From the NCBI GenBank assembly GCA_900078375.1, contig FLQS01000013.1, positions 49,436-113,435 on the forward strand: a stretch of 64,000 nt of DNA, given 5' to 3'. The number at the start of each line of letters is the position of its first letter. The first letter of the stretch is position 1. This stretch comes from an uncultured Mycobacterium sp. (GTDB lineage: Bacteria > Actinomycetota > Actinomycetes > Mycobacteriales > Mycobacteriaceae). Positions 34,174 through 42,407 of the stretch are shown here, in pieces. The notes beneath the pieces are model-generated. The model saw only the letters and a program-made list of their open reading frames with translations. It was not told the origin of the DNA and ran no database searches. A program made the translations under genes and the position numbers.

Positions 34174-34992
34174 TTACGCTCGCGGCGGGCGCGGCCGCAC
34201 CAACACCGACTGCTGGATGACGCCGACGGCACCGTCGTCGTCGAACAGGGTGCCCACCGTCGTTGCCACGCCGTCGGGCCCATACATCGTCTCGGCGCGC
34301 ACACCGACCCACTCTCCCTTGGGAACTCGGTGGACGTGCACCGCCAGGTCGGTATTCAGGAACGTGTACTTGGTGATGTCGATCTTGGAGCCGATACCGT
34401 TGGCGTCATCGGCGACGGCGAACAACCGCTCCAGCGGCGTCAACTGCTCACCCTGCACCAGGTCGACGAGCGGACGCAGCCACGACTCCCCCGGACCGGG
34501 CGCCAGCGGCTTGGTCAACCACAGCCACTCGAGGCTGTGCACGTAGTTGCGGTCGAAGTTGTCGGCGAGATTGCGGTTCACGCCGTCCGCACGCGGGCGC
34601 AAGGGCTCGACCGGCGCCGACAGCAACGACTCGGTGTCCAGCGTCAGCATCCGCCAGCCGCTGGCCCGGGCCACCGGACGGGGCTGCCCGTCGGGACCCT
34701 GACCGAGCATCGTCGCGGAGACCAGCTCGATCTGCTTGCCGCCCCGATCGACCGTCGCGGTGACCCACAGGTCGCCCTCGGCCGGCACCGGACCCAGTAG
34801 GTCGACGACCACCCGGCTCAACCGGGTGTCCTCGCGGTGCTGACAGCGTTCCAGCGCGCGGACCAACAGCGCCGATACCGGACCGGCGTGCTGGATGTGC
34901 GACGTCCACGTGCTGCGAACCAAGTCGGTGGCCCGGAATTTCTCTCCGCGCGGATCAACCGGGTCGACGAGTTCGTAGTAGCTGTCGGTCAT
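34174..34992 (-). CDS. Acyl-CoA thioesterase-like double hot-dog protein
   Basis: This 272-residue protein of the thioesterase-like superfamily has two hot-dog folds. The first is around TWTSHIQHAGPVSALLVRAL and DLLGPVPAEGDLWV, the second around WLRPLVDLVQGEQLTPLER and GEWVGVRAETMYGPDGVATT. It hydrolyses or binds acyl-CoA. The start was chosen at ATG 34992 with AAAGGTGA just upstream. It is two bases from the SMP-30 gene stop, so it is the second gene of that operon. It probably releases a CoA intermediate from the divergent oxidative pathway, which is inference. Confidence 0.85.
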   Translation of the reverse strand: MTDSYYELVDPVDPRGEKFRATDLVRSTWTSHIQHAGPVSALLVRALERCQHREDTRLSRVVVDLLGPVPAEGDLWVTATVDRGGKQIELVSATMLGQGPDGQPRPVARASGWRMLTLDTESLLSAPVEPLRPRADGVNRNLADNFDRNYVHSLEWLWLTKPLAPGPGESWLRPLVDLVQGEQLTPLERLFAVADDANGIGSKIDITKYTFLNTDLAVHVHRVPKGEWVGVRAETMYGPDGVATTVGTLFDDDGAVGVIQQSVLVRPRPPRA

Positions 34993-34994
34993 GC

Positions 34995-35843
34995 TCACCT
35001 TTCGATTGACGGAAAGCCCGCGCCGGGGATCTCGGCCCTGACCGTTTCGACGCACGACCCCTTGGTACCGACGAGCCGCTGGGGATACGCATCGGGAGTG
35101 GTGACCAGGAACAGCGTCTGCCGGTCCGGCCCACCGAGCATGCAGGCGATGGCCGCACGGTCGCCGATGTCGATGCGGTCGGTGACCGCGCCGCCCGCCT
35201 CGACGCGTTCGAATTGGTGGGCCAGCGTCATCGACGTCCACACCCCACCCGCCGCGTCCAATGCGATGCCGTCCGGCGGACCGTCGAGCCCGTCGGCGAA
35301 GACCCGCCGCCCGGACAACCCACCGCCACCGTCGATGTCGTACGCGGTCAATCGCCGCCCGACCGACTCGGCGACGATCAGGGTGCGGCCATCCGGTGTG
35401 ATCGCCATGCCGTTGGGGAAGTCGAGGTCCTCGGCCACCACAGTGACCGAGTCGTCGGGGTCGAGCCGGGCGATGATGCCGCCCTCGCGTGCCTGCGAGC
35501 CGATATAGGCCCGGCCGGCGGCGTCTACCACCATGTCACCGAGATCCGCCGGCGCGATCCGGGACAGGTCAGCGCCCTCGGTGACCGCGTCGCCGTCATA
35601 GCGCAGCACCACCCGCCGCTCGGTCGATACGATCAGCAGCGTGCCGTCGGGACGGAAACCCAGGCCAGCGGGTGCGTGGCCGGGCAGGTTCAAGGTGGTC
35701 ACCGAGCCGTCCAACGTGACGGTGTGCACCGCCTCGCCAAGCATGTCCGACAGCCAGAGCAGGCCTTCGAACCAGCGCGGCCCCTCCCCGAAGCAGAAGC
35801 CATCGGCCAGCGCGGTGCGCGACAGAGAACCGATTACCGTCAT
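34995..35843 (-). CDS. SMP-30/gluconolactonase-type lactonase
   Basis: This 282-residue six-bladed beta-propeller of the SMP-30/LRE family has ADGFCFGEGPRWFEGLLWLSD (split by the metal Glu), FPNGMAITPDGRTLIVAES and DGPPDGIALDAAGGVW, supplying the Asn and Asp metal ligands. It probably opens a sugar lactone or other lactone ring. It is divergent to the alcohol dehydrogenase operon. The promoter is readable: minus-strand GTGACA (35872-35877), 16 bases, TAAAGT (35850-35855), six bases, ATG 35843, hence a leaderless mRNA. In context it could hydrolyse a lactone made by the monooxygenase of the facing operon. Confidence 0.88.
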   Translation of the reverse strand: MTVIGSLSRTALADGFCFGEGPRWFEGLLWLSDMLGEAVHTVTLDGSVTTLNLPGHAPAGLGFRPDGTLLIVSTERRVVLRYDGDAVTEGADLSRIAPADLGDMVVDAAGRAYIGSQAREGGIIARLDPDDSVTVVAEDLDFPNGMAITPDGRTLIVAESVGRRLTAYDIDGGGGLSGRRVFADGLDGPPDGIALDAAGGVWTSMTLAHQFERVEAGGAVTDRIDIGDRAAIACMLGGPDRQTLFLVTTPDAYPQRLVGTKGSCVETVRAEIPGAGFPSIER

Positions 35844-35928
35844 AACGCGACTTTACAAAACATCGCACAAGTGTCACGCTCCGTGGGTGGCACTGTCAAC
35901 GACCCACGCGTTATCGGAGGCCTAGCCA
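35844..35928. promoter_or_regulatory. Divergent promoter and inverted repeat of the catabolic block
   Basis: On the minus strand GTGACA-N16-TAAAGT-N6-ATG serves the lactonase gene. Upstream of that, CGTGGGT (35882-35888) and ACCCACG (35902-35908) are perfect inverted 7-mers separated by 13 bases, a candidate regulator site between the two operons. The plus-strand gene has GGAGG at 35915-35919, nine bases before GTG 35929. No dedicated regulator gene lies in the block. Confidence 0.55.
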
Positions 35929-36900
35929 GTGTGGTGTTATCGGCTCGTCGCGCCGTATACATTCGAGCGGGTCACGGTGCCCGAACCGCCGTCCGATCGG
36001 CTACCCGACGGCCAGGTGCTGCTGAAGTTCCTCGCCGCGGGAATCTGCGGCAGTGACATCCCCGGCTTCAAGGGCGTGCAGGGGCGGCTGCCCGGTGACA
36101 CCGGTGCACTGGCCGCCGAGATGGCGGGCTTCCCCGTCCACGAGATCGTCGGCGAGGTCCTGGCCAGCGCCCACCCCGACCATCGCCCCGGTGACCGTGT
36201 CGTCGGCTGGGCCTCCGGCTTCGACGGCCTGATGGAGTTCGTGGTCTCCGACGGCAACGGGCTGGCCCCCTACGACGCATCGCTGACACCCGCTCACGCC
36301 GTCGGGCTGCAGCCGCTCGCCTGCATTCTGTATGCAGTCGAACAGCTTCCGCCCTTGGCCGGCAAGCGGGTCGCCGTGATCGGCCAGGGCTCGATCGGGC
36401 TGCTGTTCTCGTACGTGGCCAAAGCCGCAGGCGCCCAGCATGTCACCGGGGTCGACCCGATCTACCGCGATGACATCGGCGCGAAGTTCGGGGTCGACAC
36501 CGTGGTGCGGGCCACCAGCGATCGCTGGGTGGCTCACCTCGCGCCGCACGACAAGCCCGACGTGGTCATCGAAGCGGTCGGTCACCAGGTGGCCACCCTC
36601 AACAACGCCGTCGAAGCGACGGGATTCGGCGGTACGGTGTTCTACTTCGGTGTGCCCGACGACGACAGCTATCCGATCAGCATGCGCACCATGCTGCGCA
36701 ACAACCTCACGCTGAAATCCGGTGTGACACTGGAGCGCCGGCGCGTGCTCGACGCCGCCGACGCGTTCGCCCGTGAGCATCCGGACCTGCTGAGCATGTA
36801 CGTCACCCACACCTTCGGGGTCACCGACGTGCAGGAGGCTTTCGAGTTCGCGTGCCGTCCGACCCCAGGGCGGGTCAAAATATCGATCGCGGCGTCATGA
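35929..36900 (+). CDS. Zinc-type alcohol dehydrogenase family protein
   Basis: This 323-residue MDR-family dehydrogenase has AAGICGSDIPGF (catalytic-zinc Cys), FPVHEIVGEV (His-Glu) and the Rossmann motif VAVIGQGSIGLLFSYVAKAAG. The four-Cys structural-zinc lobe typical of classical enzymes is absent. This short form is seen in many threonine/sorbitol-dehydrogenase-like proteins. It would oxidise a secondary alcohol or polyol. It is the first gene of a five-gene run with ATGA overlaps or a few bases between genes. GGAGG precedes GTG 35929. The stop overlaps the aldolase start. Confidence 0.88.
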   Translation: MWCYRLVAPYTFERVTVPEPPSDRLPDGQVLLKFLAAGICGSDIPGFKGVQGRLPGDTGALAAEMAGFPVHEIVGEVLASAHPDHRPGDRVVGWASGFDGLMEFVVSDGNGLAPYDASLTPAHAVGLQPLACILYAVEQLPPLAGKRVAVIGQGSIGLLFSYVAKAAGAQHVTGVDPIYRDDIGAKFGVDTVVRATSDRWVAHLAPHDKPDVVIEAVGHQVATLNNAVEATGFGGTVFYFGVPDDDSYPISMRTMLRNNLTLKSGVTLERRRVLDAADAFAREHPDLLSMYVTHTFGVTDVQEAFEFACRPTPGRVKISIAAS

Positions 36901-37652
36901 CCGCCAGCAGGTTGCAGCAGGCGCTGGCCGACAAACCTCAGGTATGGGGTGGCTGGATCACCGGGCCGACATTCGCCGGGCCCGACGAATTTGCCAGGGC
37001 CGGTTACGACTACGTCGGATTCGACATCCAGCATGGCTATCTCGACGACGCCGACGTGGCGCAGATCCTGCGCCGCATCGAGCACGTGCCGATCGCCACC
37101 GCGGTCCGGGTCCCGTCGCCGGCGTCCGCGCCGATCGGCCGGGTACTAGACGCCGGGGCCGACGCGATCATCGTCGCGATGGTCGACCGGCCCGAGCAGG
37201 CCGCCGAGGCGGTGGCCGCGACCCGGTTCGCGCCCGACGGCATCCGCAGTTTCGGCCCCTTGCGAGCCAGCCTCGGCCACGACCCGGCCGCACTGGCGGA
37301 CAGGGTCAGCGTGTTCGCGATGATCGAGACGGCGGCCGGGCTGGACGCAGTCGCCGACATCTGCGCGGTGCCGGGGCTGGCCGGCGTCTACGTCGGCCCG
37401 GCGGATCTGGCGATCTCCCTTGGGGTCGGAATCGTCAAAGCGACCAGCAACAGAGGCGTTCGCGACGCGGTCGTGCGCGTGCAGCAGGCCGCGGCGGCGG
37501 CAGGCATCGTGGCGGGTATCCATGCCGGCGACGGTGTGACAGGAAAGGATTTGGCCGAGTTGGGCTTTCAACTGATCACCCTCGCTCCGGAATCGGGTGC
37601 CCTGCGACGGGGTGCGACCGCCCATCTCGCGGAAGCCGAGGGCCGTCAATGA
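36897..37652 (+). CDS. HpcH/HpaI-family aldolase
   Basis: This 251-residue class II pyruvate aldolase-type barrel has YVGFDIQHGYLDD (catalytic His; the usual Glu before it is Gln), ATAVRVPS (Arg), FAMIETAAGLD (metal Glu) and YVGPADLAISLG (metal Asp). It cleaves a 2-keto-4-hydroxy acid to pyruvate or glyoxylate plus an aldehyde, or acts as a citramalyl-CoA-type lyase. The length is normal. It overlaps the ADH and SDR genes by ATGA on both sides, so the three are made in step. The Gln replacement deserves attention but is conservative. Confidence 0.88.
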   Translation: MTASRLQQALADKPQVWGGWITGPTFAGPDEFARAGYDYVGFDIQHGYLDDADVAQILRRIEHVPIATAVRVPSPASAPIGRVLDAGADAIIVAMVDRPEQAAEAVAATRFAPDGIRSFGPLRASLGHDPAALADRVSVFAMIETAAGLDAVADICAVPGLAGVYVGPADLAISLGVGIVKATSNRGVRDAVVRVQQAAAAAGIVAGIHAGDGVTGKDLAELGFQLITLAPESGALRRGATAHLAEAEGRQ

Positions 37653-38380
37653 GCGCGACCAAAGTCGCACTGGTCACCGGCGCAGCGCGGGGTCAGGGCG
37701 CGGCACTGGTGAAACGGTTGCGAGCAGACGGCTTCCAGGTCGCCGCCGCCGACCTGCGGATCGATGAACTGCGCGCCCAGGTCAGCGAACTCGACGACCC
37801 CGGTGTGATCGCGGTCGAGCTCGACGTCACCTCCGAGCAGCTGTGGTCGGCCGCGGTGGCCGAGGTGGTCGAGCGATTCGGCGGATTGAGCGTGCTGGTG
37901 AACAACGCGGGCGTGCTGCACCGAGCGCCGCTGTCCGAAGAGACCCCGCAAGGCTTCGAAAGCAGTTGGCGATTCAACACTTTGGGACCATTCCTTGGCA
38001 TCAGGGCTTCTCTGGAGCACCTGCGCCGCGCCGAAGGAGCGGCGATCGTCAACACGTGCAGCACCGGGGCGATCCGGCCGTTTCCGTTCCACGCGGCGTA
38101 CGGCTCGTCGAAATGGGCCTTACGCGGCCTGACCCAGATCGCCGCGGCGGAATTGGCCGGCGACGGCATCCGCGTCAACGCGGTGTTCCCCGGGCCGATC
38201 GACACCCCCATGCTGGACGACACGGCCCGGCAGCGGTTGATCGAACGGTCGTACGGCGGCCGGCTCGGCCAGCCGATGGAAGTCGCCGACGCGGTGGCCT
38301 TCTTGGTGTCCGAGCACGCGTCGTTCATCACCGGAGCAGAGCTCGTGGTCGACGGTGGGCAATGCCTGCGGATCGGATGA
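37649..38380 (+). CDS. Short-chain dehydrogenase (catabolic block)
   Basis: This 243-residue classical SDR has the NAD(P) motif VTGAARGQGAALVKRL, NNAG (VLVNNAGVL), and the catalytic Tyr-Lys in AAYGSSKWALRGL with an upstream Ser in NTCSTGA. An acidic residue after the second beta strand (AAADLRIDEL) suggests NAD. It resembles 3-alpha/20-beta-hydroxysteroid and cyclohexanol dehydrogenases, so a cyclic or steroid-like alcohol is plausible, making the ketone for the next gene. Overlaps of four bases join it to the aldolase and to the monooxygenase gene. Confidence 0.9.
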   Translation: MSATKVALVTGAARGQGAALVKRLRADGFQVAAADLRIDELRAQVSELDDPGVIAVELDVTSEQLWSAAVAEVVERFGGLSVLVNNAGVLHRAPLSEETPQGFESSWRFNTLGPFLGIRASLEHLRRAEGAAIVNTCSTGAIRPFPFHAAYGSSKWALRGLTQIAAAELAGDGIRVNAVFPGPIDTPMLDDTARQRLIERSYGGRLGQPMEVADAVAFLVSEHASFITGAELVVDGGQCLRIG

Positions 38381-39837
38381 GCCCGCTGTCGATCGGCATC
38401 ATCGGTGCCGGACCGGGCGGGTTGGCACTGGGTATCTTCCTGGCAAAGGCCGGCTTTCGTGACTTCACGATCTTCGACCGAGAGGACGGGGTCGGCGGAA
38501 CCTGGCGGATCAACACCTATCCGGGGTTGGCCTGCGATGTGAAGTCGCATCTGTACTCCTATTCATTCGACCTGAACTCGGACTGGAGCAGGATGTGGCC
38601 GGGTCAGCCGGAACTGCTGGAGTACTTCGAACGCTCCACTGACCGTCATGGCCTGCGTACGCACCTGCGATTGAACACCGAAATCACTACGGCACAGTGG
38701 AATTCCGACGCCAACACCTGGACATTGACCGACTCGACCGGACAGGACCATACCTTCGACATCGTGGTCTCCGCGGTCGGGATGTTCACCAGGCCGCTGC
38801 TGCCCGATCTGTGCGAGCAGGAACCGTTCTCCGGGACGCTCATGCACACCGCACGGTGGGACCATTCGGTGGACCTGCGCGGAGCACGCGTTGCGGTGCT
38901 GGGTACCGGGTCCACCGCATCTCAACTGTTGCCCGAGGTCGCCAAGGTGGCCGACAAGGTGTACTCGGTGCAGCGCTCCCCCACCTGGATCCTGCCCAAG
39001 CCGGACCGGCCATACTCCGAGCGCGAGCGTTGGATCTTCAAGCGCATTCCATTCGCCAAGAAGTTCTACCGGACGCGGTTGTGGCTACGCAGTGAACGCA
39101 ACATCTCGGTGATCGAGAACGGCAGCGACAAAACCCAAGAGTTCAAGGACATCTCGCTGCGCTTCCTGGAAGCAGCAGTGCCCGACCCCGACCTGCGCGC
39201 CAAACTCACGCCGGACCACCCGCTGGGGTGCAAGCGGCTGGTGTTCGCCTCCGACTACCTGTCCACCTTGACCCAACCGCATGTCGAGGTGGTATCCAGC
39301 CCGGCCCGCTCGCTGCGGGCGCGCTCGCTGATCACCGAAGATGGTTCCGAACTCGACGTGGACGTGGTGCTCTGCGCCACCGGCTATGCCGCCACCGACT
39401 ATCTGGGCCAGATCGAGGTCGTCGGCGAAGACGGCCGATCGCTGCACGACATCTGGCGCGACGGCGCCTTCGCGTATCTGGGGATGACGGTTCCGGGCTT
39501 CCCGAACTTCTTCATGCTGTACGGGCCCAACACCAATGTCGGCTCCAACAGCGTGATCTTCGTGCTCGAAGCTCAGGCCCACTACATCGTGCGGGCGTTG
39601 AAGCACCTGAGGCGCACGCGCGGACGCTATGTCGCGGTCCGCGCCCAGGCGATGGCGGACTTCCTGGCCGATATCGACCGGTGGATGGCGGGCACCGTGT
39701 GGACGACGCGGTGCAGCAACTACTTCCGCGCGCCCAACGGCCGGGTGGTCACACAGTGGCCGCGCAGTGCTCGTGCGTTCTGGTCGATGACGCGCCGATT
39801 CCGTCCGCGCGATTACACGTTCACGCCGGACGGGTAG
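38377..39837 (+). CDS. Baeyer-Villiger-type flavin monooxygenase
   Basis: This 486-residue FAD/NADPH monooxygenase has an N-terminal FAD motif GIIGAGPGGLALGIFLAKAG, the Baeyer-Villiger fingerprint FSGTLMHTARWDHSVDLRG, then an NADPH motif VAVLGTGSTASQLLPE, and CATGYAATDYLG. It inserts one oxygen next to a ketone to give an ester or lactone. The ATG overlaps the SDR stop. The order dehydrogenase, monooxygenase, esterase is the textbook arrangement for oxidising a ketone through its ester. The substrate is unknown, but cyclic ketones or steroids are usual for this family in actinobacteria. Confidence 0.92.
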   Translation: MSPLSIGIIGAGPGGLALGIFLAKAGFRDFTIFDREDGVGGTWRINTYPGLACDVKSHLYSYSFDLNSDWSRMWPGQPELLEYFERSTDRHGLRTHLRLNTEITTAQWNSDANTWTLTDSTGQDHTFDIVVSAVGMFTRPLLPDLCEQEPFSGTLMHTARWDHSVDLRGARVAVLGTGSTASQLLPEVAKVADKVYSVQRSPTWILPKPDRPYSERERWIFKRIPFAKKFYRTRLWLRSERNISVIENGSDKTQEFKDISLRFLEAAVPDPDLRAKLTPDHPLGCKRLVFASDYLSTLTQPHVEVVSSPARSLRARSLITEDGSELDVDVVLCATGYAATDYLGQIEVVGEDGRSLHDIWRDGAFAYLGMTVPGFPNFFMLYGPNTNVGSNSVIFVLEAQAHYIVRALKHLRRTRGRYVAVRAQAMADFLADIDRWMAGTVWTTRCSNYFRAPNGRVVTQWPRSARAFWSMTRRFRPRDYTFTPDG

Positions 39838-39842
39838 TCGGT

Positions 39843-40784
39843 ATGGAGCCCGACGCCGACATCCTCCGGCGACTCGACCCCGCTCTGCACGGGTTCGCTG
39901 CGGCGCGCAGCGATCTGTCGCTGGGTGGTCTTGCCGCTGTTCGGGATTCGCTCAATCAGCGGCGGCGCGATGCGATCGATCAGATCGACGCCACCGGAGT
40001 CGAGGTCACCGACGCCGACGTTCCGCGTGACGACGCGGCAACGGTTCCGGTGCGGATCTATCGCGGCGCCCCGTCCCCTACACCCGCGGTTATCTATTGC
40101 CATGCAGGCGCATTCGTGTTGGGCAACCTCGACACCGACCACCGGCAATGTATCGAACTGGCCCGCCAAGGCGGCTGCACCGTCATTTCCGTCGACTACC
40201 GGCTGGCCCCCGAACACCCCTACCCCGCCGGGCTCGAGGACGTCGCCGCAGTGCTGGCGTGGGCTTGGACGGAAGCTCAGGAACTGGGACTGGACCGCGA
40301 TCGGCTGGCACTCGCAGGTAACAGCGCCGGAGGCGCGCTGGCCGCCGGGCTGGCCCAGCGGGCGGCAGCCGAGGCGTCGCCGCCGATCGTCGGCCTCCTG
40401 CTGCACCAACCGGTGCTCGACGACCGCCCCACCGCCTCGAAGGCCGAGTTCGGAGCCACCCCGGGCTTCGACGGCGTCGCCGCCGAATTGATGTGGCGGC
40501 ACTATCTTGGCCCGGCATCCCCGAGTGCTGCTGCAGTACCCGGCCGTAGCCACCAAATGATCGGCGCCGCAAGTACCCTCATCACCTGCTCGGAACTGGA
40601 CCCGCTGCGCGACGAGGCGCTGGAGTACGCCCGGCAGTTGTTGCGGGCCGGCGTTCGCACCGACCTGCACATCTTCGGTGGCACCTGCCACGGATTCGAC
40701 TCGCTGTGTCCCGAGTGGGAGGTCAGCAAGGCACTGCTGACCATGCAGGCGCAGGCCCTCCGGCACTTCTTCGGCCAATCTTGA
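39843..40784 (+). CDS. Hormone-sensitive-lipase family esterase
   Basis: This 313-residue alpha/beta hydrolase has the oxyanion loop as YCHAGAFVLG (HGGG variant), the nucleophile elbow LAGNSAGGALAAG, the catalytic Asp in CSELDPLRDEAL and the His in GGTCHGFDSL. It starts five bases after the monooxygenase stop. It most likely hydrolyses the ester or lactone that enzyme makes. A signal peptide is absent, so it is cytoplasmic. It ends the five-gene operon. The next gene starts 32 bases on, from a possible promoter whose TTGAGC overlaps this stop. Confidence 0.9.
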   Translation: MEPDADILRRLDPALHGFAAARSDLSLGGLAAVRDSLNQRRRDAIDQIDATGVEVTDADVPRDDAATVPVRIYRGAPSPTPAVIYCHAGAFVLGNLDTDHRQCIELARQGGCTVISVDYRLAPEHPYPAGLEDVAAVLAWAWTEAQELGLDRDRLALAGNSAGGALAAGLAQRAAAEASPPIVGLLLHQPVLDDRPTASKAEFGATPGFDGVAAELMWRHYLGPASPSAAAVPGRSHQMIGAASTLITCSELDPLRDEALEYARQLLRAGVRTDLHIFGGTCHGFDSLCPEWEVSKALLTMQAQALRHFFGQS

Positions 40785-40816
40785 GCTTTACAGATTGGCG
40801 TCAAACTGTCACGCTG

Positions 40817-41389
40817 GTGAACGTGCATGATATCCACGAACGAGACCGGCAGCGCGAGGCTGCCAGGTCGCGTCAGCGGACGCCCCGGCACGCCCGCTAT
40901 CAGCTCGACGTCGTCGGTGCCCATGTCGCCGACGTCGTGGGCTCGGCGGGTGGCTGGCTGTTCGACCGGGTGATGGCGGGCTGGGACGTCCGGGTCGCGG
41001 TCGTCAATCCGGGCGGTCTGGCCGCGCTGCAGATCCTCGGCGTCCACACGGTCGGGCTCGACGCGGTAGTCGGCGTCGGCGCGAACGCCCCGACCGCACT
41101 GGCGGTGGCCGGCACGGTGTGCAGCACCGACGATCGGGTGTGCGACGCGCTGGCCGCGTCGGTGCGCTCTGCGCGCAACGAGGTCACCATGTGGGGTGAC
41201 GTCTGGGTACCCAGCATGGGACGTCCAGGCGACGAGGTCCGTCACGAATTGAGCGCAGCCGCACGTGTTTTCAAGGCCCAGGCGGCGTTCGCCGCAGGGC
41301 TGGACGCGGCCCCCACCGCCTTCGAGGTGTTCCGCAGCTACGGCCAGTCCATCGGGACCGATTACCCCGACCTGCTGCCGGTCGGCTGA
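40817..41389 (+). CDS. Unrecognised protein of about 190 residues
   Basis: I do not recognise this family. The start is basic and charged (HERDRQREAARSRQRTPRH), followed by a mixed alpha/beta domain with two Cys (TVCSTDDRVCDALAASVRSA), several Gly/Ala-rich segments, and the C-terminus FRSYGQSIGTDYPDLLPVG. There are no clear membrane segments or catalytic motifs. GTG 40817 was chosen on a possible leaderless promoter (TTGAGC at 40781, 17 bases, AACTGT, seven bases). GTG 40823 is an alternative. It is nine bases from the convergent SDR gene. Codon character throughout supports a real protein. Confidence 0.75.
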   Translation: MNVHDIHERDRQREAARSRQRTPRHARYQLDVVGAHVADVVGSAGGWLFDRVMAGWDVRVAVVNPGGLAALQILGVHTVGLDAVVGVGANAPTALAVAGTVCSTDDRVCDALAASVRSARNEVTMWGDVWVPSMGRPGDEVRHELSAAARVFKAQAAFAAGLDAAPTAFEVFRSYGQSIGTDYPDLLPVG

Positions 41390-41398
41390 CGCTCGCTG

Positions 41399-42229
41399 CT
41401 ACTTGTCGACGAAGATATCGATGATCGGGTTGTCGCCGCCGCCGTAGCGCGACAGGTCCTCGATACCGGCCGCCCGCAACACGTCGGAGTCGATCAGGCA
41501 GGAGCCGTTGACCTGCGAGCCCGCCGAGGTGAGAACCTCGACCGCCGCATCGGCCATGATCTCCGGGCTGCGCGAGGACGCCATGGCCTCCTCGAAGTCC
41601 GGGGAGTTGGCCACCGCCGAGGTCGCGATATAGGTCTCGGGCCACAGGCAGCTGAAACCGATTCCGGTGTCGGCGTATTCGGCCGCCCACCCCATCGACA
41701 GCAGTGTCATCCCGTACTTCGACAGGGTGTACGCCGGATGGGCGCCCAGCCAGTACGGATTGAGGTTCAGGGGCGGCGCGATGGTGACCACATGGCCGTT
41801 GGGTGACGTGCGCAGATGCGGCAGGCAGGCCTTGGTCAGCAGGAACGTGCCGCGAATGTTGATCTGCTGCATGAGATCGAATTTCTTGGCCGACAACGAC
41901 TCGGTGGGATCCGTGGAGATCGCGCTGGCGTTGTTGATGCAGATGTCGACGCCGCCGAAATTCTGCACCGCGGCGTCCACGGCCCTGGCGACATCTTCCT
42001 CACTGCGGACGTCGCCGACCACCGCGACGGCCTTACCGCCGGCGGCCTCGATCTCGGCGGCGGCGGTGTAGACCGTGCCGGGCAGCTTCGGATGTGGCTC
42101 AGCAGTCTTGGCCAGAAGCACGACGTTGGCGCCGCGCCGGGCGGCACCGAGCGCGATGGCCAGGCCGATACCCCGGCTGCCACCCGAGACGACCAGGGTG
42201 CGGTCCGTGAGCGAATGCTTCTCGGCCAT
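41399..42229 (-). CDS. HSDL2-like short-chain dehydrogenase
   Basis: This 276-residue SDR begins LTDRTLVVSGGSRGIGLAIALG (cofactor motif, Ser in place of the usual Thr), has INNASAISTDP and the active-site PAYTLSKYGMTLLSMGWAAE, and the ending MADAAVEVLTS and GSCLIDSDVLRAAG. This pattern, with NPYWLGAHPAYT, is that of hydroxysteroid dehydrogenase-like protein 2. The substrate is probably a lipid-derived hydroxyacyl compound. ATG 42229 is preferred over 42232 because AGGAG then lies five bases upstream. A GCTGAAAA/TTTTCAGC inverted repeat sits over its promoter. Confidence 0.9.
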   Translation of the reverse strand: MAEKHSLTDRTLVVSGGSRGIGLAIALGAARRGANVVLLAKTAEPHPKLPGTVYTAAAEIEAAGGKAVAVVGDVRSEEDVARAVDAAVQNFGGVDICINNASAISTDPTESLSAKKFDLMQQINIRGTFLLTKACLPHLRTSPNGHVVTIAPPLNLNPYWLGAHPAYTLSKYGMTLLSMGWAAEYADTGIGFSCLWPETYIATSAVANSPDFEEAMASSRSPEIMADAAVEVLTSAGSQVNGSCLIDSDVLRAAGIEDLSRYGGGDNPIIDIFVDK

Positions 42230-42239
42230 CATTCTCCTC

Positions 42240-42266
42240 GCTGAAAACTGCATTCTCTTTTTCAGC
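42240..42266. promoter_or_regulatory. Inverted repeat upstream of the HSDL2-like gene
   Basis: GCTGAAAA (42240-42247) and TTTTCAGC (42259-42266) are perfect inverted 8-mers around 11 bases, just upstream of the ribosome binding site. Minus-strand TACTAT, a -10-like hexamer, lies near 42270-42276. The position suits a repressor operator. Confidence 0.5.
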
Positions 42267-42313
42267 GAGCATAGTACTCCGACAGGAAGAACGGCTGCCG
42301 GGGTCGGCGTCCC

Positions 42314-42385
42314 TCAGTTCAGAAACGGGGTGAGGTCGCTACGCGGCACCATCGCTTGGAACGGCCCTTCGTTCTGGCCACACAC
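42314..42385 (-). pseudogene. Possible C-terminal remnant of an unknown gene
   Basis: On the minus strand a frame that runs out of the 3' end of the DUF4232 gene (in a different frame) reads DAYDFRRVCGQNEGPFQAMV, then PRSDLTPFLN and TGA at 42314-42316. The stretch has the look of a normal protein C-terminus, but there is no start other than a GTG at 42383-42385 inside it. It may be the tail of a gene whose front was deleted, or a 23-residue peptide. I do not recognise the family. Confidence 0.3.
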
Positions 42386-42407
42386 CCGGCGAAAATCGTA
42401 AGCGTCG

